Source: Microbacterium sp. SLBN-146 (GTDB lineage: Bacteria > Actinomycetota > Actinomycetes > Actinomycetales > Microbacteriaceae). From it: DNA of 64,000 nt. The DNA lies in NCBI RefSeq assembly GCF_006715145.1, contig NZ_VFMR01000001.1, forward strand, positions 3,286,001-3,350,000, in the 5' to 3' direction. The notes beneath the pieces were generated by a model. That model had not been told where the DNA came from. It did no database searches and saw only the letters and a program-made list of their open reading frames with translations. Both the position numbers and the translations under genes were made by a program. Positions 16,472-25,259 of this stretch are shown piece after piece. The first letter of the stretch is position 1, and each line of letters opens with the position of its first letter.

Positions 16472-17910
16472 GCCGCTCCCCCCTTCAGGTAGGCCAGAAG
16501 GCCGTGCTTGCCGCCTTCCCGGCCGTAGCCGGACTCTTTGTAGCCGCCGAACGGACTCGCCGGGTCGAAGCGGTTGAACGTGTTCGCCCAGACGACGCCC
16601 GCCCGCAGGCGGTCCGCGACGGCGAGGATGCGCGAGCCCTTCTCGCTCCACACTCCGGCCGACAGCCCGTACGGCGTGTTGTTGGCCTTCGCGATGGCTT
16701 CGTCCGGCGTGCGGAACGTCAGAACGGACAGGACGGGTCCGAAGATCTCGTCGCGCGCGATGCGATGACTCGCCTGCACGTTCGTGAAGATGGTCGGCGC
16801 GAACCAGAATCCCTGATCGGGGATCGCACAGTCCGCCGTCCACCGTTCAGCGCCCTCTGCCTCGCCGATGCGGCTCAATTCGCGAACGCGCTCGAGCTGC
16901 TCGCGCGAATTTATCGCCCCGATGTCGGTGTTCTTGTCGAGCGGGTCGCCCAGCCGCAGGGTCGACAGACGCGCCTTGAGGCGTTCGACGACCTCGTCGT
17001 GGATCGACTCCTGCACGACGAGACGGCTCCCCGCGCAGCACACCTGGCCCTGATTGAAGAAGATGCCGGTGACTATGCCGTCGACGGCCTGCTCGATGGG
17101 AGCGTCGTCGAAGATGATGTTCGCCGCCTTGCCGCCGAGCTCGAGCGTGACCTTCTTGCTCGTCCCCGCGACCGATTTGGCGATCTCGCGACCCACGGCT
17201 GTCGAGCCCGTGAAGGCGACCTTGTCGACGTCGGGATGCCGGACGATCGCGGCGCCGGTCGCTCCCGCGCCTGTCACGATGTTCACCACGCCGGCGGGAA
17301 GATCGGCTTGCTGCAGGATCTCCGCGAAGAGCAGCGCCGTGAGGGAGGTCGTCTCGGCCGGCTTCAGCACAACGGTGTTGCCGGCGGCGAGGGCCGGGGC
17401 GACCTTCCACGCGAGCATCAGCAGCGGGAAGTTCCAGGGGATGACCTGACCCGCGACGCCCAGAGCACGAGGATTCGCGCCGAGACCCGCGTGATCGAGC
17501 TTGTCGGCCCATCCTGCGTAGTAAAAGAACCAGGCCGCTACGAGTGGCACATCGACGTCGCGGCTCTCCTTGATGGGCTTGCCGTTGTCGAGGCTCTCGG
17601 CCACGGCGAGCTCCCGGGCGCGCTCCTGGACGAGACGCGCGATGCGGAAGAGGTACTTCCCCCGGTCGCGACCGCTCATGCGCGACCAGACCTTGTCGTA
17701 CGCGCGGCGCGCGGCGGCGACCGCCGCGTCGACATCTGCATCGGATGCCGCGGAGATCGTCGCGATGTGAGACTCATCGGCCGGCGAGATGGTCGCGAAG
17801 GACTCGCCGGTGCCGGCGCGGAACTCGCCGTCGATGAACAGTCCGTACTCGTCTCGGAGGTTCAGGATCGCGCGGGACTCCGGCGCGGGTGCGTATTCGA
17901 GGAAGCTCAT
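16468..17910 (-). CDS. aldehyde dehydrogenase (NAD(P)-dependent)
   Basis: A 480-residue cytosolic enzyme with the complete active site: GQVIPWNFPL near 154, FTGSTAVG (233-240), ELGGK with Glu257, and FFNQGQVCCAGSR with catalytic Cys291. It oxidises an aldehyde to the acid or CoA-free product. Its place directly downstream of deoC suggests acetaldehyde released from deoxyribose 5-phosphate as substrate. It overlaps the truncated homologue downstream by four bases. The ATG at 17910 has only a weak AAGAGA-type site, suggesting part of its translation is from read-through of the operon message. Confidence 0.9.
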   Translation of the reverse strand: MSFLEYAPAPESRAILNLRDEYGLFIDGEFRAGTGESFATISPADESHIATISAASDADVDAAVAAARRAYDKVWSRMSGRDRGKYLFRIARLVQERARELAVAESLDNGKPIKESRDVDVPLVAAWFFYYAGWADKLDHAGLGANPRALGVAGQVIPWNFPLLMLAWKVAPALAAGNTVVLKPAETTSLTALLFAEILQQADLPAGVVNIVTGAGATGAAIVRHPDVDKVAFTGSTAVGREIAKSVAGTSKKVTLELGGKAANIIFDDAPIEQAVDGIVTGIFFNQGQVCCAGSRLVVQESIHDEVVERLKARLSTLRLGDPLDKNTDIGAINSREQLERVRELSRIGEAEGAERWTADCAIPDQGFWFAPTIFTNVQASHRIARDEIFGPVLSVLTFRTPDEAIAKANNTPYGLSAGVWSEKGSRILAVADRLRAGVVWANTFNRFDPASPFGGYKESGYGREGGKHGLLAYLKGGAA

Positions 17911-17956
17911 GTCGTGTCTCTTACTTCGATGGGTGAGCAAGTGCCGAGGTCGACGG

Positions 17957-18964
17957 TCAGTCGATCGTGACGTAGTCGGTGCCGGTGTAGTGACCGGTCG
18001 TGAGCTTCTGCCGCTGACGCAGCACATCGTTGAGCAGGCTCGATGCTCCGAAACGGAACAGGTGCGGCTGGAGCCACTCTTCGCCCACCGTCTCGGCGAC
18101 CGTGACGAGGTACTTGAGAGCATCCTTCGACGTGCGGATGCCGCCGGCGGGCTTCACGCCGATCTTCTCCCCTGTCGCACGGTGCCAGTCGCGGACGACC
18201 TCGAGCATGAGCAGTGTCGTCGGGAGCGTCGCGGCGGGCTGCACCTTGCCGGTCGACGTCTTGATGAAGTCACCGCCCGCGAGGATCGCGAGCCACGACG
18301 CCCGCTTGATGTTGTCGTAGGTCTTCAACTCGCCCGTCTCGAGGATCACCTTGAGCGACGCCGACGTGCCGTCCTCGCGGCGGCAGGCCTGCTTGACGCG
18401 GGCGATCTGGTCGTAGACGAGACCGTAGCGACCCGACAGGAAGGCGCCGCGGTCGATGACCATGTCGATCTCGTCGGCACCCTCGGCAACGGCCTCGGCC
18501 GTGTCGGCGAGCTTGATGTCGAGGGATGCCCGCCCGCTCGGGAACGCCGTGGCGACGGCCGCGACGCTCACGCCGCCGTCATCGGGATCCCCGTGCGCTT
18601 CACCCAGCGCGTCGACGGCATACGGCACCATGTCTCCGTATACGCAGACGGCGGCGACGCGCGGACAGGTCTGGTCCGAGGCATCCGGATTGAGCGCCTT
18701 CGCGACGAGGGAGCGGACCTTGCCGGGGGTGTCCGCACCCTCGAGGGTCGTGAGGTCGATGAGCTCGACGACCTTGTCGAGCGCCCAGGCCTTGGAGGAG
18801 GTCTTGATGGAGCGGGTGCCGAGATCCGCCGCACGCTGCTCGAGTCCGACCGCGTCGACACCCGACAGACCATGGAGATAGCGCCTGAGGGTCGTGTCGT
18901 CGGGCTCGCCGCCGAGGAGTTCGACGGCGCGCTCTGGCAGCGTCTGGAGATCGGTTCGGCTCAT
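17957..18964 (-). CDS. deoC: deoxyribose-phosphate aldolase
   Basis: Splits 2-deoxyribose 5-phosphate into glyceraldehyde 3-phosphate and acetaldehyde in deoxynucleoside breakdown. The 335 residues include the Schiff-base lysine in DFIKTSTGK (Lys235) and the second essential lysine in GVKPAGGIR (Lys271). It is longer than the roughly 220-250-residue E. coli-like forms because of an N-terminal extension, the actinobacterial long type. ATG 18964 has AGGAGA upstream. It heads an operon with the two aldehyde dehydrogenase genes, which would deal with the acetaldehyde. Confidence 0.93.
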   Translation of the reverse strand: MSRTDLQTLPERAVELLGGEPDDTTLRRYLHGLSGVDAVGLEQRAADLGTRSIKTSSKAWALDKVVELIDLTTLEGADTPGKVRSLVAKALNPDASDQTCPRVAAVCVYGDMVPYAVDALGEAHGDPDDGGVSVAAVATAFPSGRASLDIKLADTAEAVAEGADEIDMVIDRGAFLSGRYGLVYDQIARVKQACRREDGTSASLKVILETGELKTYDNIKRASWLAILAGGDFIKTSTGKVQPAATLPTTLLMLEVVRDWHRATGEKIGVKPAGGIRTSKDALKYLVTVAETVGEEWLQPHLFRFGASSLLNDVLRQRQKLTTGHYTGTDYVTID

Positions 18965-19232
18965 GGCTCTCCTGTCTCGGATGTTCGGTCGTTCTTGGGG
19001 AAGATGTTCCGGCGATGTCACAACGCCAATCTCGGTGGCGGAAATGTTGCCACGGTGATGGGCACGGAACGAGGTGCTGTCGCGTGCACGCGGATCCCGA
19101 TCCGAGACCGGCGGTGCTCGCCGCGACGAAATCGGACGTGAAGATCAAGCCTACCTCGCCCATCCTGACAGGGCGGTGGAGGGAGGTCTGCGGCGTCCAC
19201 TCCTCGATGGTAGGACGGTCCGCCGCGGGGAT

Positions 19233-20006
19233 CTACGGGGTGGGACCCGACGGTTCGGTGGGATCCTGCGGCATCCGTCGGTCCGACTCACGCGGAACGG
19301 GCGGGAGGCTCGTCAGCATCTCGCTGAGCAACGCATCGGCGGTCGTTCCGCGCTCGCGCGCCGCACGCTCGAGTCGCGCGTGCGTCTCCGCGGCGATGCC
19401 GGACGCCGCGGAGCGGTCGCGCAGGAGGAGCGAGATGACGGGCACGACGACGGCACCGAGTGCGGCGAGGATCGCGGCGATGCCCAGCACGCGGGGGAAG
19501 ATCTCGCCGTCCGTGCGGTCGGGCCACCAGATGACATAGAGGACCATTCCCAGCACCACGGCGAAGAGCCCCAACGTCGCGATCAATCCGATGCGCACCG
19601 CCGAGCGGTCGCGATCGGCGAGGAGCAGGAGGAGCGACGCGAGCGAGAACGCAGCGGTCATCGCGATGCCGGACCACGTGATCTGCCAGAGTTCGTCCGG
19701 CCAATCCCACTCCGACCATACGAGGGCGATCGCGAACCCTGCGGTCGCGATCGACACGGCGGCCCCGATGAGTCCGAAGGGTTGCAGTCGGCGTCCCACG
19801 AGGGCGACGCAGCACAGGACGGCGACGCTGAAAGCGCCCACGATCGCCGTGGTCGAGAGGACGCGCCACGCCGTCTCGTTGAGCTCTCCACCGAGGAGCG
19901 CGACGATGCCGCCGAGCGCGGCGAGGCTGAACGAGCCGATGATGACTCCGACGATCACTCGCCGCAGGATCGAAACCGTTCCGCGTCGCGAGCGATCGTC
20001 TGTCAT
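19233..20006 (-). CDS. hypothetical multi-pass membrane protein
   Basis: A 257-residue protein with about six hydrophobic segments between residues 15 and 195, then a polar tail containing an Ala/Arg-rich helix (SGIAAETHARLERAARERG) and a Pro-rich end. Its ATG overlaps the ribF stop (ATGA), so it is coupled to ribF. No family was recognised. The soluble tail looks cytoplasmic. Confidence 0.7.
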   Translation of the reverse strand: MTDDRSRRGTVSILRRVIVGVIIGSFSLAALGGIVALLGGELNETAWRVLSTTAIVGAFSVAVLCCVALVGRRLQPFGLIGAAVSIATAGFAIALVWSEWDWPDELWQITWSGIAMTAAFSLASLLLLLADRDRSAVRIGLIATLGLFAVVLGMVLYVIWWPDRTDGEIFPRVLGIAAILAALGAVVVPVISLLLRDRSAASGIAAETHARLERAARERGTTADALLSEMLTSLPPVPRESDRRMPQDPTEPSGPTP

Positions 20007-20962
20007 GTCAGCGTCTCCCGCACCTTGTCGATGTCGTCGGCCATCTGCGCCTTGAGAGCCTCGACGCCCTCGAACGCGACCATACCGCGCACGCGGTCGG
20101 TGAACTGCACCTCCACGCGGTGGCCGTACAGGTCGAGGTCGGTCTCGTCGAGGACGTGCGCCTCGACCTGCCTCGCGACGACATCGTCGAAGGTCGGATT
20201 CGTCCCGATGCTGATGGCGGCGGGATACCGGATGCCGGGACGAAGACCGTCGGCGGATCCCTCGTCGATGAGCCACCCCGCATAGACGCCGTCGGCGGGC
20301 ACGAACCCCTCGAGCTCGGTCGAGAGATTCGCTGTCGGGTAGCCCAGCTCGCGACCGCGTTTCAGCCCGTGGACGACCTCGCCCCAAACGGCCGGAGCGC
20401 GACCCAGAAGCCTCGACGCGGTCGCGACGTCGCCCTCGGCGAGGAGTTCGCGGATCCAGGTCGAGGAGACGCGGCGGCCTCCCTCGATGGCTCGCACGTC
20501 CTCAACGATCTCCACCTCGAAGCCGAGCTCGTCGCCCAGATCGCGCAGCGTCTCGGGAGTGCCGGCTCCACCCCGCCCGAATCGGAAGTCGCTCCCGACC
20601 AGAACGATCGTCACTCCCAGCGCGCCGACGAGCACGTGCTCCACGAACTCGCGGGGCGACAGGTCGGCGAGAGCGCGGTCGAACGTCAGCATGAGCGTCG
20701 CGTCCACGCCCGTCTCGGCGAGCATCTGGAGCTTCTGGTGCACGCCGATCACGTTCGGCGGACAGAGGTCTGGACGGAGGAGTGCAAGCGGATTGCGATC
20801 GAAGGTGACCGCGACGACGCGAGCACGGCCCGTCGCGGCATCCACTCGCGCCCTGTCGATCACTGCACGGTGCCCCGAGTGGACACCGTCGAACTTGCCG
20901 ATCGCGACGACCGACGGTCCGAAGCCGGGAGGCACCTCAGCGGGATCGCGGAAGACGATCAC
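20003..20962 (-). CDS. ribF: bifunctional riboflavin kinase / FAD synthetase
   Basis: Makes FMN from riboflavin and FAD from FMN. In 319 residues the N-terminal adenylyltransferase domain shows GKFDGVHSGH (22-31), the nucleotidyltransferase motif, and the C-terminal riboflavin kinase domain shows ELGYPTANL and GVYAGW. GTG 20962 overlaps the stop of the upstream membrane-protein gene. It lies in the usual truB-ribF neighbourhood, but three small membrane-protein genes are interleaved. Confidence 0.92.
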   Translation of the reverse strand: MIVFRDPAEVPPGFGPSVVAIGKFDGVHSGHRAVIDRARVDAATGRARVVAVTFDRNPLALLRPDLCPPNVIGVHQKLQMLAETGVDATLMLTFDRALADLSPREFVEHVLVGALGVTIVLVGSDFRFGRGGAGTPETLRDLGDELGFEVEIVEDVRAIEGGRRVSSTWIRELLAEGDVATASRLLGRAPAVWGEVVHGLKRGRELGYPTANLSTELEGFVPADGVYAGWLIDEGSADGLRPGIRYPAAISIGTNPTFDDVVARQVEAHVLDETDLDLYGHRVEVQFTDRVRGMVAFEGVEALKAQMADDIDKVRETLT

Positions 20963-21387
20963 GAGACCACCGCGCTGGGCACGCGGGCCGGTGCGTGCGT
21001 CATGAGCCACCACAGCCCCAGGAAAGGAAGAACGAGCGGCACGAAGAGATACCCGAGACCGAACCACGACCACACCGTGGGATGCGCGAAGAGATCGGGG
21101 AGGACGAGCGAGAGCGTGCCGACCACGACGACACCCACGAGCTCGAAGACGATCGCGATCCACGCGATCCGGTACCACCGGGGGGAACCCGCGAAGATGA
21201 GAGCGAGCGTCGCGAGGATGTACACGATCGCCGACACCGCGGAGAGCGTGTAGGCGAGAGGCGCTTCATCGAATTCGCGGACGATCTGGACGAAAGAGCG
21301 ACCGGTGGCAGCGAGGGCCATGATCGCGTAGACGACCACGAGAACCCGGCCGATGCCGGTCATGCGGGAGCGGGACGGCGACGACAT
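20959..21387 (-). CDS. hypothetical membrane protein, four predicted segments
   Basis: A 142-residue protein with four hydrophobic segments starting near residues 12, 45, 72 and 103 and short charged loops. Its stop overlaps the ribF GTG start (GTGA), so it is coupled to ribF. An alternative start is the Met at residue 9. TAGGAT lies about 9 nt upstream of the ATG, which may be either a -10 box or a loose AGGA site. No function is recognised. Confidence 0.7.
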   Translation of the reverse strand: MSSPSRSRMTGIGRVLVVVYAIMALAATGRSFVQIVREFDEAPLAYTLSAVSAIVYILATLALIFAGSPRWYRIAWIAIVFELVGVVVVGTLSLVLPDLFAHPTVWSWFGLGYLFVPLVLPFLGLWWLMTHAPARVPSAVVS

Positions 21388-21426
21388 GACCCGTCAATCC
21401 TAGGCCGGATGGCAGCCGACCCGCGC

Positions 21427-21795
21427 TCATGCCAGCTGGACGGTCCAGATGGCATGCATGCGCCAGACCATGATCGCGACCGCGAGAGCAGCGATGCCCA
21501 TGATCACGGTGCTCCACCGGCTCCGCTCGAGCAGCGCCCAGAAGACGGCGGCGGGCGGAAGGAGGGCGGCGGAGACGAGATAGACCCAGTACTCGAGCAG
21601 GCTGCCCGTGGGCGGGTTGCCCGCGAGCGGGGCGATGATCGCCATCACGATCTGAGCCAGCAGAAGGACCTCGACGAGCGCGAGCGAACCGACCGACAGG
21701 TCGCTCGGGCGTCGGCCCGCGAGACCCAGGATGACGCAGAGCAGACCGCTCAGCGAGGCGATCGCGACCTGCGCGATCGTGAACCACAGGATCAT
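21427..21795 (-). CDS. hypothetical membrane protein coupled to truB
   Basis: A 122-residue protein with four hydrophobic segments and hardly any soluble domain. The ATG at 21795 overlaps the truB stop codon in ATGA. The loops contain GRRPSDLS and LERSRWS. Unrecognised function; neighbours are translation and flavin genes, but that says little about its job. Confidence 0.7.
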   Translation of the reverse strand: MILWFTIAQVAIASLSGLLCVILGLAGRRPSDLSVGSLALVEVLLLAQIVMAIIAPLAGNPPTGSLLEYWVYLVSAALLPPAAVFWALLERSRWSTVIMGIAALAVAIMVWRMHAIWTVQLA

Positions 21796-22685
21796 GACGC
21801 CTTCTCCTCCGGCATGTTCATCGTGCTCTTCACATCGGCCCCGCGCTTCTCCACGACTCCGACGAGTCCGCCGTCCGGCGCCACTGCCGCGGCCGGCGAC
21901 GACGGCAGACGCGCCGCCGCGCCCGACAGGCGCTTCCCGTGCCTGAGGTCACGTGCTTCGTCTGCGCTCACTTCGATGCGGCCGAGCACCGTGGATGCCG
22001 CGACCGCAGGATCGATCAGGCACTCCCCCGCGATGTCGTCGACGGACACGGCATCCGTCACGGAGAAGGGACCGATGCGTGTGCGTCGGAGGGCAGTGAG
22101 GTGGCCGCCGACGCCCAGCGACGCGCCGAGGTCGCGCGCGAGGGCGCGGATGTAGGTGCCGCTCGAGCAGTCGACGACGACATCGAGGTCGACGACGCCG
22201 GTGGCGTCGACCGTCGACCGCCGGAAGGTGAGCACGTCGAAGCGGGACACCGTCACCTCGCGCGCGGCGAGCGTGACCTCCTCCCCCGCACGGGCGAGGT
22301 CGTAGGCGCGCCGCCCTTGGACCTTGATGGCTGAAACGCGACTGGGCACCTGCGAGATGCGACCGGTGAGCGGCTCGATCGCGGCACGGACCGCGTCGTC
22401 GGCGAGGAACGCGGCATCCGTCACGTTCGTGATCGCACCGTCGGCGTCGTCGGTATCGGTGGATGCGCCGAGACGGATCGTCGCCTCATACGTCTTGTCG
22501 AGCCCGACCATGAAGGTCAGAAGGCGCGTCGCCCCGTCCACTCCGAGCACCAAGAGACCCGTCGCCATCGGGTCGAGCGTGCCGGCGTGGCCGACCTTGC
22601 GCGTCCCCAGAGCGCGGCGCGCACGCGCCACCACGTCATGGCTCGTGATGCCCGGGGGTTTGTCGACGAGCAGGATCCCAGGCAT
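21792..22685 (-). CDS. truB: tRNA pseudouridine(55) synthase
   Basis: Converts U55 to pseudouridine in the T-loop of tRNA. The 297 residues begin with the hallmark LLVDKPPGITSHDVV and contain catalytic Asp38 in HAGTLDPMATG, then RVSAIKVQGRRAYDLAR and GTYIRALARDLG. A C-terminal PUA-like extension ends the protein. The ATG at 22685 is preceded by TAGGCT at 7 nt, indicating a leaderless transcript. The gene overlaps the next membrane-protein gene by four bases. Confidence 0.93.
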   Translation of the reverse strand: MPGILLVDKPPGITSHDVVARARRALGTRKVGHAGTLDPMATGLLVLGVDGATRLLTFMVGLDKTYEATIRLGASTDTDDADGAITNVTDAAFLADDAVRAAIEPLTGRISQVPSRVSAIKVQGRRAYDLARAGEEVTLAAREVTVSRFDVLTFRRSTVDATGVVDLDVVVDCSSGTYIRALARDLGASLGVGGHLTALRRTRIGPFSVTDAVSVDDIAGECLIDPAVAASTVLGRIEVSADEARDLRHGKRLSGAAARLPSSPAAAVAPDGGLVGVVEKRGADVKSTMNMPEEKAS

Positions 22686-22692
22686 GCCCACC

Positions 22693-22698
22693 AGCCTA
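22693..22698 (-). promoter_or_regulatory. -10 box of truB (leaderless start)
   Basis: TAGGCT on the minus strand, 7 nt before the ATG at 22685. The same hexamer precedes mutY, ispG and the asparaginase gene. Confidence 0.5.
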
Positions 22699-22721
22699 CG
22701 GCGGTCGACTCCCCCGCGCGG

Positions 22722-22800
22722 ATTCGAGGAGATCCGCCGTTCTGAGGACGATAGCCGCGCAGATCTCCTCAGAATCGCTGATCTCCTCAGAACCGCCGCG
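22722..22800 (+). repeat. family B palindromic repeat, copy B1
   Basis: Left arm GAGGAGATCC and TTCTGAGG; right arm GATCTCCTCAGAATCGC, then GATCTCCTCAGAACCGC. It supplies the last codons and the stop of the adjacent DUF559-like gene. Other copies are at 23771 and 36221. Confidence 0.8.
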
Positions 22801-23725
22801 TCGCCCCGGGCCGTTCTCGATGGAGTCCCTGAGCGACAGCCCGCATCACGAGGTCCTGCACCGTGTGCCACTCGTCGACCATCTGGCGGTATCCGACGCG
22901 GATGACGTGATAGCCCATGAGGGTCAGGCGGGCATCGTGGGAGATGTCGGACGTGCGCTGAGCCCCCACGTGGTGGCCGCCGTCGATCTGCAGGACGAGG
23001 CGGTCGCCGATCAGGAAGTCGACGCGGTGTCCCGCGATCCACACTTGCGGAACGATGGCGACGCCCAGCCAGCTCAACCGTGGCACGACGAACGACTCGA
23101 GGCCCGAGTCGGAGTACGGACTCGCGGCGGAGAGGATCTTGCGCGCGGCGGGCGGAAGCGGCATCCGACCCATCTGCGAGCGATCGATGAGATGCGAGTT
23201 GAGCGCGGACTCCCACACGGCCAGCGCCGACTCATAAGGCTGACAGCCCGCCACGAGGACGAGTGCGTTCTCGATCGAATCGAGGAGGGCATCGGGATGC
23301 CGCGGAACGACGGGCTTCGCCCAATGGACGGTTGCACCGGAAGCACGGAGGCCCCCCGCGTGGGCGGGGGCCGCGACATGCGGACGGTCGAGATCGAGCA
23401 CCCAGAGACCCCGCCGCCTCGCGAGCGTGATGCACGAGAGCACGACCCCTGCCCGCGCAGCGGCGAGCAGCTCGGGGTCGGCGTCGGGTCGCGCGACCCA
23501 GCCCTTGCGCACACGCCACAGCACGCCCTGCGCGACGGCGCGGTCGAGCTGATGACGGCTGAAGCCAGCGCGCTGCAGCGCTCGCACCGGCACGACTCCG
23601 CCATCGGCGCGAACGCGCGAAGCGAGATTCTGCGCTCCACGCGCTTGCAACCCCGGCTCGCCCATGCCGTGAGGATTCCACGACGCCGCGTCCGACTGAG
23701 GCCACGCCCCCGTTCTGTGAGTCAT
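22787..23725 (-). CDS. AbiEi-type winged-helix / DUF559 Vsr-like endonuclease-domain protein (repeat-flanked)
   Basis: A 312-residue protein. Residues 30-90 show the AbiEi-like layout (VVPVRALQRAGFSRHQLDRA, then RRVRKGWVARP). The C-terminal third matches the DUF559/Vsr nuclease fold: HRVDFLIGDRLVLQIDGGHH, a short loop, then DARLTLMGYHVIRVGYRQM. The Asp-...-Gln-x-Asp-Gly core keeps the metal-binding aspartates of a PD-(D/E)XK-like site. No partner toxin or antitoxin gene is adjacent. Family B repeats flank it: B1 overlaps its 3' end and supplies the TGA, and B2 lies 46 bp before its start. It interrupts the truB-mutY order, which suggests an insertion. Confidence 0.8.
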   Translation of the reverse strand: MTHRTGAWPQSDAASWNPHGMGEPGLQARGAQNLASRVRADGGVVPVRALQRAGFSRHQLDRAVAQGVLWRVRKGWVARPDADPELLAAARAGVVLSCITLARRRGLWVLDLDRPHVAAPAHAGGLRASGATVHWAKPVVPRHPDALLDSIENALVLVAGCQPYESALAVWESALNSHLIDRSQMGRMPLPPAARKILSAASPYSDSGLESFVVPRLSWLGVAIVPQVWIAGHRVDFLIGDRLVLQIDGGHHVGAQRTSDISHDARLTLMGYHVIRVGYRQMVDEWHTVQDLVMRAVAQGLHRERPGATRRF

Positions 23726-23770
23726 GGCGCAGATGGCCCTGGCTGGGGAGGAGGCGCCGCGCGCGCAGTC

Positions 23771-23845
23771 CTGAGGAGATCCGCGATTCCGAGGGCGTTT
23801 CCGGGCGTATCGTCCTCACAATCGCAGATCTCCTCGGGATCGCGG
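23771..23845 (+). repeat. family B palindromic repeat, copy B2
   Basis: CTGAGGAGATCCGCGATTCC on the left and AATCGCAGATCTCCTCGGGA on the right form nested inverted repeats around a short GC-rich centre. It lies between the start of the DUF559-like gene and the mutY promoter. Confidence 0.8.
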
Positions 23846-23861
23846 GGCCCGCGGGCGCGCA

Positions 23862-23867
23862 TAGGCT
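23862..23867 (+). promoter_or_regulatory. -10 box of mutY (leaderless start)
   Basis: TAGGCT ends 7 nt before the ATG at 23875 and no ribosome binding site is present. Confidence 0.5.
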
Positions 23868-23874
23868 GAGTCGC

Positions 23875-24741
23875 ATGCCCGACCTCGCGACGCCACTCAT
23901 CGCGTGGTACCGCGACAACGCTCGCGACCTCCCCTGGCGGCGCGAAGGCTTCGGCGCGTGGGGCACGCTCGTGAGCGAGTTCATGCTCCAGCAGACACCC
24001 GTCAACCGCGTCGTGCCGCACCTCGAGGCTTGGCTGACGCGCTGGCCGACCCCCGCGTCGCTCGCCGCCGAACCCCCTGCGGAGGCCGTGCGTCAATGGG
24101 CGAACCTCGGGTACCCCCGGCGGGCGCTCTGGCTGCATCGTGCGGCGACGGAGATCCGGGACCGGCACGGCGATACCGTTCCGGACGATGTCGACGAGCT
24201 CCTCACCCTCACGGGGATCGGCGACTACACCGCACGAGCGGTGGCAGTGTTCGCTTACGGCCTGCGGCATCCCGTCGTCGACACCAACACGCGCCGCGTC
24301 CTGGCTCGCGCCGTAGACGGACGATCACAGCCGGGCCCGCCGTCGAAAGCCGACCTGACGGCGATGGAGGCGATCCTCCCGGCTTCGACGACGGATGCCG
24401 CCATCGTCAACGCCGCCGCAATGGAACTCGGAGCGGTCGTCTGCACGGCCCGATCGCCCCGCTGCGAGGCATGTCCGATCTCGGACAGATGTGCGTGGCG
24501 CACCGCCGGCTATCCGGATACCGGCGACTCCCGCCGCCGTCAGGCGACCTACGAGGGAAGCGATCGCCAAGCGCGTGGCGCCGTTCTCAAGGCGCTCCGG
24601 GATGCCGGGAGCCAGGGCATCCCCATCGAGGACGTCATCGCGTCGTGGGCGGATGCCGCGCAGCGCGACCGCGCGATCGACTCGCTCATCGCCGACGGCC
24701 TCGCCGAAGCCGTCGACGACCACCTCCATCTGCCGCGCTGA
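23875..24741 (+). CDS. mutY: A/G-specific adenine DNA glycosylase
   Basis: Removes adenine mispaired with 8-oxoguanine. The 288 residues keep the HhH-GPD fold: Glu35 in EFMLQQT, TGIGDYTARA, catalytic Asp136 in VVDTNTRRV, and four iron-sulfur cysteines at about 190, 197, 200 and 206 (C-x6-C-x2-C-x5-C). Only about 80 residues follow the cluster and they do not resemble the usual MutT-like 8-oxoG-reading domain, so this is a short form. The promoter box sits 7 nt before the ATG. Confidence 0.92.
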   Translation: MPDLATPLIAWYRDNARDLPWRREGFGAWGTLVSEFMLQQTPVNRVVPHLEAWLTRWPTPASLAAEPPAEAVRQWANLGYPRRALWLHRAATEIRDRHGDTVPDDVDELLTLTGIGDYTARAVAVFAYGLRHPVVDTNTRRVLARAVDGRSQPGPPSKADLTAMEAILPASTTDAAIVNAAAMELGAVVCTARSPRCEACPISDRCAWRTAGYPDTGDSRRRQATYEGSDRQARGAVLKALRDAGSQGIPIEDVIASWADAAQRDRAIDSLIADGLAEAVDDHLHLPR

Positions 24742-24760
24742 TCAGCGGGCAGAGCGCGCG

Positions 24761-25195
24761 TCAGTCCTCGTCGCCGGCTTCGCGCGGCTTGACGTAGGGG
24801 TCTTCATCGCCGGCGTACGTCGCCGACGAAGCGAGACCCGCTACTGCCGCGTCGCGTTCCTGCGCCTCGCGGAGGAGCTCCGCGATGTGCCCGGCGTTCT
24901 CGGGGAGCGCGTCGGGGATGAACTCGAGCGACGGCGTGAGCCGGGTGTTGAGGTGCTTCCCCACTTCGGAACGCAGCATGCCCGTCGCGGAGCGGAGCGC
25001 TTCTCCGGACGCCTCGCGCTCCTCGTCGGAGCCCAGCACCGTATAGAACACCGAGGCGTGCTGAAGGTCGCCCGTCACGCGGACATCGGTGATCGTGACG
25101 AAGCCCAGCCGCGGGTCGCGCAGCCCCTTCTCGAGACGCTCGGCGAGGATGACGCGGATGCGGTCGCCCAGGCGTGCCTGACGCTCACTGGCCAT
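24761..25195 (-). CDS. rbfA: ribosome-binding factor A
   Basis: A KH-fold protein that binds the 30S subunit near the 5' helix of 16S rRNA during late maturation. The 144 residues carry LGDRIRVILAERLEKGLRDPR, GFVTITDVRVTGDL and the RLTPSLEFIPD strand; the acidic C-terminal tail (about 25 residues) is typical of actinobacterial forms. AAAGGA stands before the ATG. It follows infB with 64 bp between. Confidence 0.93.
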   Translation of the reverse strand: MASERQARLGDRIRVILAERLEKGLRDPRLGFVTITDVRVTGDLQHASVFYTVLGSDEEREASGEALRSATGMLRSEVGKHLNTRLTPSLEFIPDALPENAGHIAELLREAQERDAAVAGLASSATYAGDEDPYVKPREAGDED

Positions 25196-25259
25196 GTGTG
25201 TTCCTTTCGACGGAGGAGGAGCGCCCCGCGATGAACGGGACGCTCCTCATCGACTTCGA

